Assembly: GCA_037074705.1 (NCBI GenBank)
Contig: CM073591.1
Location: forward strand, 94,788,532-94,852,531
Origin: Zhengitettix transpicula
Taxonomy: Eukaryota; Arthropoda; Insecta; Orthoptera; Tetrigidae
DNA: 64,000 bases
Direction: 5' to 3'
Part shown: in pieces, positions 62,202 through 64,000 of the stretch
Layout: every line of letters begins with the position of its first letter
Numbering within the stretch: the first letter of the stretch is position 1
Program-made: the position numbers and the translations under genes
The notes under the pieces: model-generated
Told to the model about the DNA's origin: nothing
Seen by the model: the letters and a program-made list of their open reading frames with translations, nothing else
The model's database searches: none

Positions 62202-62720
62202 AAAGAAGTGTGAATTCGAGTTAATGCTTAGTGTTGAATATTTTAATTATTGTTTGATTTATAACAGTTAATTTCGAAGCCATGTTATAAACAGTTATTT
62301 GCGAATTAACTCCTTAGAGCAATTTTGTTTAATTCGTTTACCACTACACATTTGTGATCAGTGGCGACTCGTGCTATGTGCTACAGAACATAAATTCATT
62401 TAGGAATAAATAATTTTTCAAAATGTTAAGAATCTTCATAATAATTGAGTTTTAATACTGCGCATCTATGCTTCGATACCGATGACTTTAAACTCCCCGC
62501 CTTGCGGAGCATAGCTCCTAAACAGCCAGCTGTACAGCCAGTGCTATTCCAGTTACAACACCGGATTCGGCGTACCAACCCCCCTGCGCCACCCGTAAAT
62601 CTCTACAAGCTGCCTGTCTTGTGTGCTACGATGCCGAGAGCACAAGGAAACGTAAGAGCCTGCCGTGCTATGACGCAGAACGCCGCCGCATCAGGCGAAT
62701 AATCAATGAAATCGATATAA
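62199..62720 (+). other. Possible further element starting TGTAAAG after (AT)n
   Basis: TGTAAAGAAGTGTGAATTCG follows the TA tract as the LTR starts do, but no matching end was found. At 62361 CAGTGGCGACTCGTGC resembles a hAT terminus, again without a partner. A GC-rich open stretch at 62460-62700 has no family match. Confidence 0.3.
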
Positions 62721-63028
62721 ATTCGAACTATTCACTAATTATAAAATCTTATTTTATAATAGTTTATATTTTCAAAACAAAAATAATAATCGTTCATTTT
62801 TGGCAAAATAAAAAAAATCACAATCTTAGGTTATTTGAAAGAAAACAAAATTTAAGAGATATCATAGTGCGAAAATCTACTGGACAACCCTGAATGCAAA
62901 ACTATTCAGTGGCTTGTTCCAAAACTTAACTTTATTTTAGATCAAAGAACGAAGGTTTTCCCGGTGTATTTGCTGAAGAAAAGGTTCTCGGGTTTCCACC
63001 TGGGTAACAATGCGATTGAAACGCGACG

Positions 63029-63064
63029 TTTCGACGGACAAATGCACTGCCGTCATCTTCTAGG
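63029..63064 (-). ncRNA. Second hammerhead-like motif (ACGT stem III type)
   Basis: The minus strand reads CTAGAAGA (one base inserted relative to CUGANGA), stem II GACGG/CCGTC, then GAAACGTC and GCGTTTC. GAAA-CGT-C gives a palindromic ACGT stem III with C17 as cleavage base, and CGC/GCG flank the core as stem I. The sequence resembles the CTGAAGA...CGAAACGTC repeats found in many invertebrate genomes. The extra A probably disables this copy. Confidence 0.5.
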
Positions 63065-63689
63065 CGAAGATTATTATTTTAGATAGTTACTGAGAAAAAT
63101 ACTTTCGGGTTAGAAATGATATATTATTCCGCAATTAAAAATTAGACACTGTTAGAAATAATGTAGACAAAATTAGAAATGTAGAATATTACGTGTGAGG
63201 TCAGAGTATTGGTAACACTATCATTGATGTAGTTTTACTATTTTACATAGTTATAATCGTAAAAATGATTTCTTGTGGTGATGTTACACACAACTTCAAA
63301 ATCTCACGAGCCTCCAATTGTTGTGATTATTAATTAAAAATTGTTAATACGTGTTAAATTTATGTTATACTGTACTTTCAGGACTTTGAATTCAGTACTT
63401 TAATTATTATGACGCTTGGAAACTGATCATCCAGTAATATGTAAAAATACGTCGCAATTTCTTGATTACGTAGAAAAGAAATTTCGAAGAAGTCTTCTAA
63501 TAATGAAAAAAGCAACTTAAAAATGGAAAGATCTTAAATATGAATTCTGATTGTCGACCTCTGAGATATGCTTGCGGAAGTTTCTCTGAAAAACTATAAA
63601 AGGTGGTCTAAAAAAGGCTGAGGAGAGCAGTCTGGGAGTATTTTTGGAGCACTTTTAAGTCACTTTGAAAGCCGATATTTAGAACTTAA

Positions 63690-64000
63690 AAAAATTCCAA
63701 ACTTTTGTGGTCTTTGAAATATTTAAAAGATTTTATATACTTTCAGCACTTAGAAACATTTCTGTTTCTTACGCAAGGTTTCGAAGTACGACAGATAGCC
63801 AGCCAGCGGACTGCTGCATCATCACAGAAGGACGTACTATATACATCAGCCCGACTTCGTGGGAACTTGTCCGAACATCACCGCACCATTGAGGACGTTT
63901 GGTCTAGAAATCCTGCCAGCACCGTCGAGGTACGAAAGATCTCCGTACGAGCCAGTAATCAGCCCCGAAGACCAGCGACGCCCTAGCCGGCAGTCAACGC
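63690..64000 (+). other. GC-richer open frame at the window edge, unassigned
   Basis: From about 63780 base composition rises and a frame stays open to a stop at 63984-63986. It has no recognisable domain. It could be the leader or gag start of a retroelement continuing past the window. Confidence 0.25.

Noticed and set aside
62445..62702. 85-codon proline-rich frame as a real gene
   Set aside because: It has no recognisable domain, no convincing start context and lies in an apparent mobile-element interior.

Overview
The window is nuclear DNA from an animal, most likely an arthropod and plausibly an insect. It is AT-rich, the genes have many short exons with consensus GT-AG introns, and the proteins are clear metazoan orthologues. 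The repeats (irritans-type mariner, Tigger, hAT, a Penelope-like GIY-YIG fragment, a tRNA-headed SINE, solo LTRs) suit an arthropod. The species cannot be named from the sequence.

Three protein-coding genes are supported, and every exon junction was checked for splice consensus and reading phase. (1) SmD1, the snRNP core protein, on the + strand at 2638-4882: 4 coding exons, complete. (2) Nup107, the Y-complex nucleoporin, on the - strand at 28037-7245: 16 coding exons, 874 codons plus stop, complete and convergent with SmD1. (3) The C-terminal half of furry (fry), a large Ndr-kinase/morphogenesis scaffold, on the - strand from 60162 down to the stop at 37654: 24 exons, about 1,440 codons. 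Its 5' part lies beyond the right edge. The three genes have unrelated roles (splicing, nuclear pore, cell-shape signalling), so no shared pathway is implied.

Almost everything else is intronic or intergenic repeat DNA. Nup107 intron 6 (20366-23412) and intron 4 (23811-26142) form a TE cluster of solo LTRs, a GIY-YIG endonuclease remnant, several copies of a ~190-bp repeat and a tRNA-derived SINE. The Nup107-fry intergenic region (28038-37653) holds a dead mariner, a probable LINE tail, a tandem repeat and a 2.85-kb hAT element bounded by a perfect 8-bp target duplication. fry introns hold a Tigger remnant, an 80-bp-arm palindrome and more copies of the ~190-bp repeat.

The most interesting signal is that ~190-bp repeat. 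Its conserved centre reads as a minimal hammerhead ribozyme (CUGANGA, a hairpin, GAAA) with a 4-nt palindromic stem III. It lies next to a Penelope-like GIY-YIG fragment, is followed at a similar distance by a conserved splice-donor-like CAGGTAAGCC, and recurs as head-to-head inverted pairs. A second, sequence-unrelated hammerhead-like motif is at 63029-63064. Several unrelated elements (three LTR insertions, the ribozyme repeat, the SINE) abut (AT)n microsatellites, which suggests these are insertion hot spots or that insertion seeds them.
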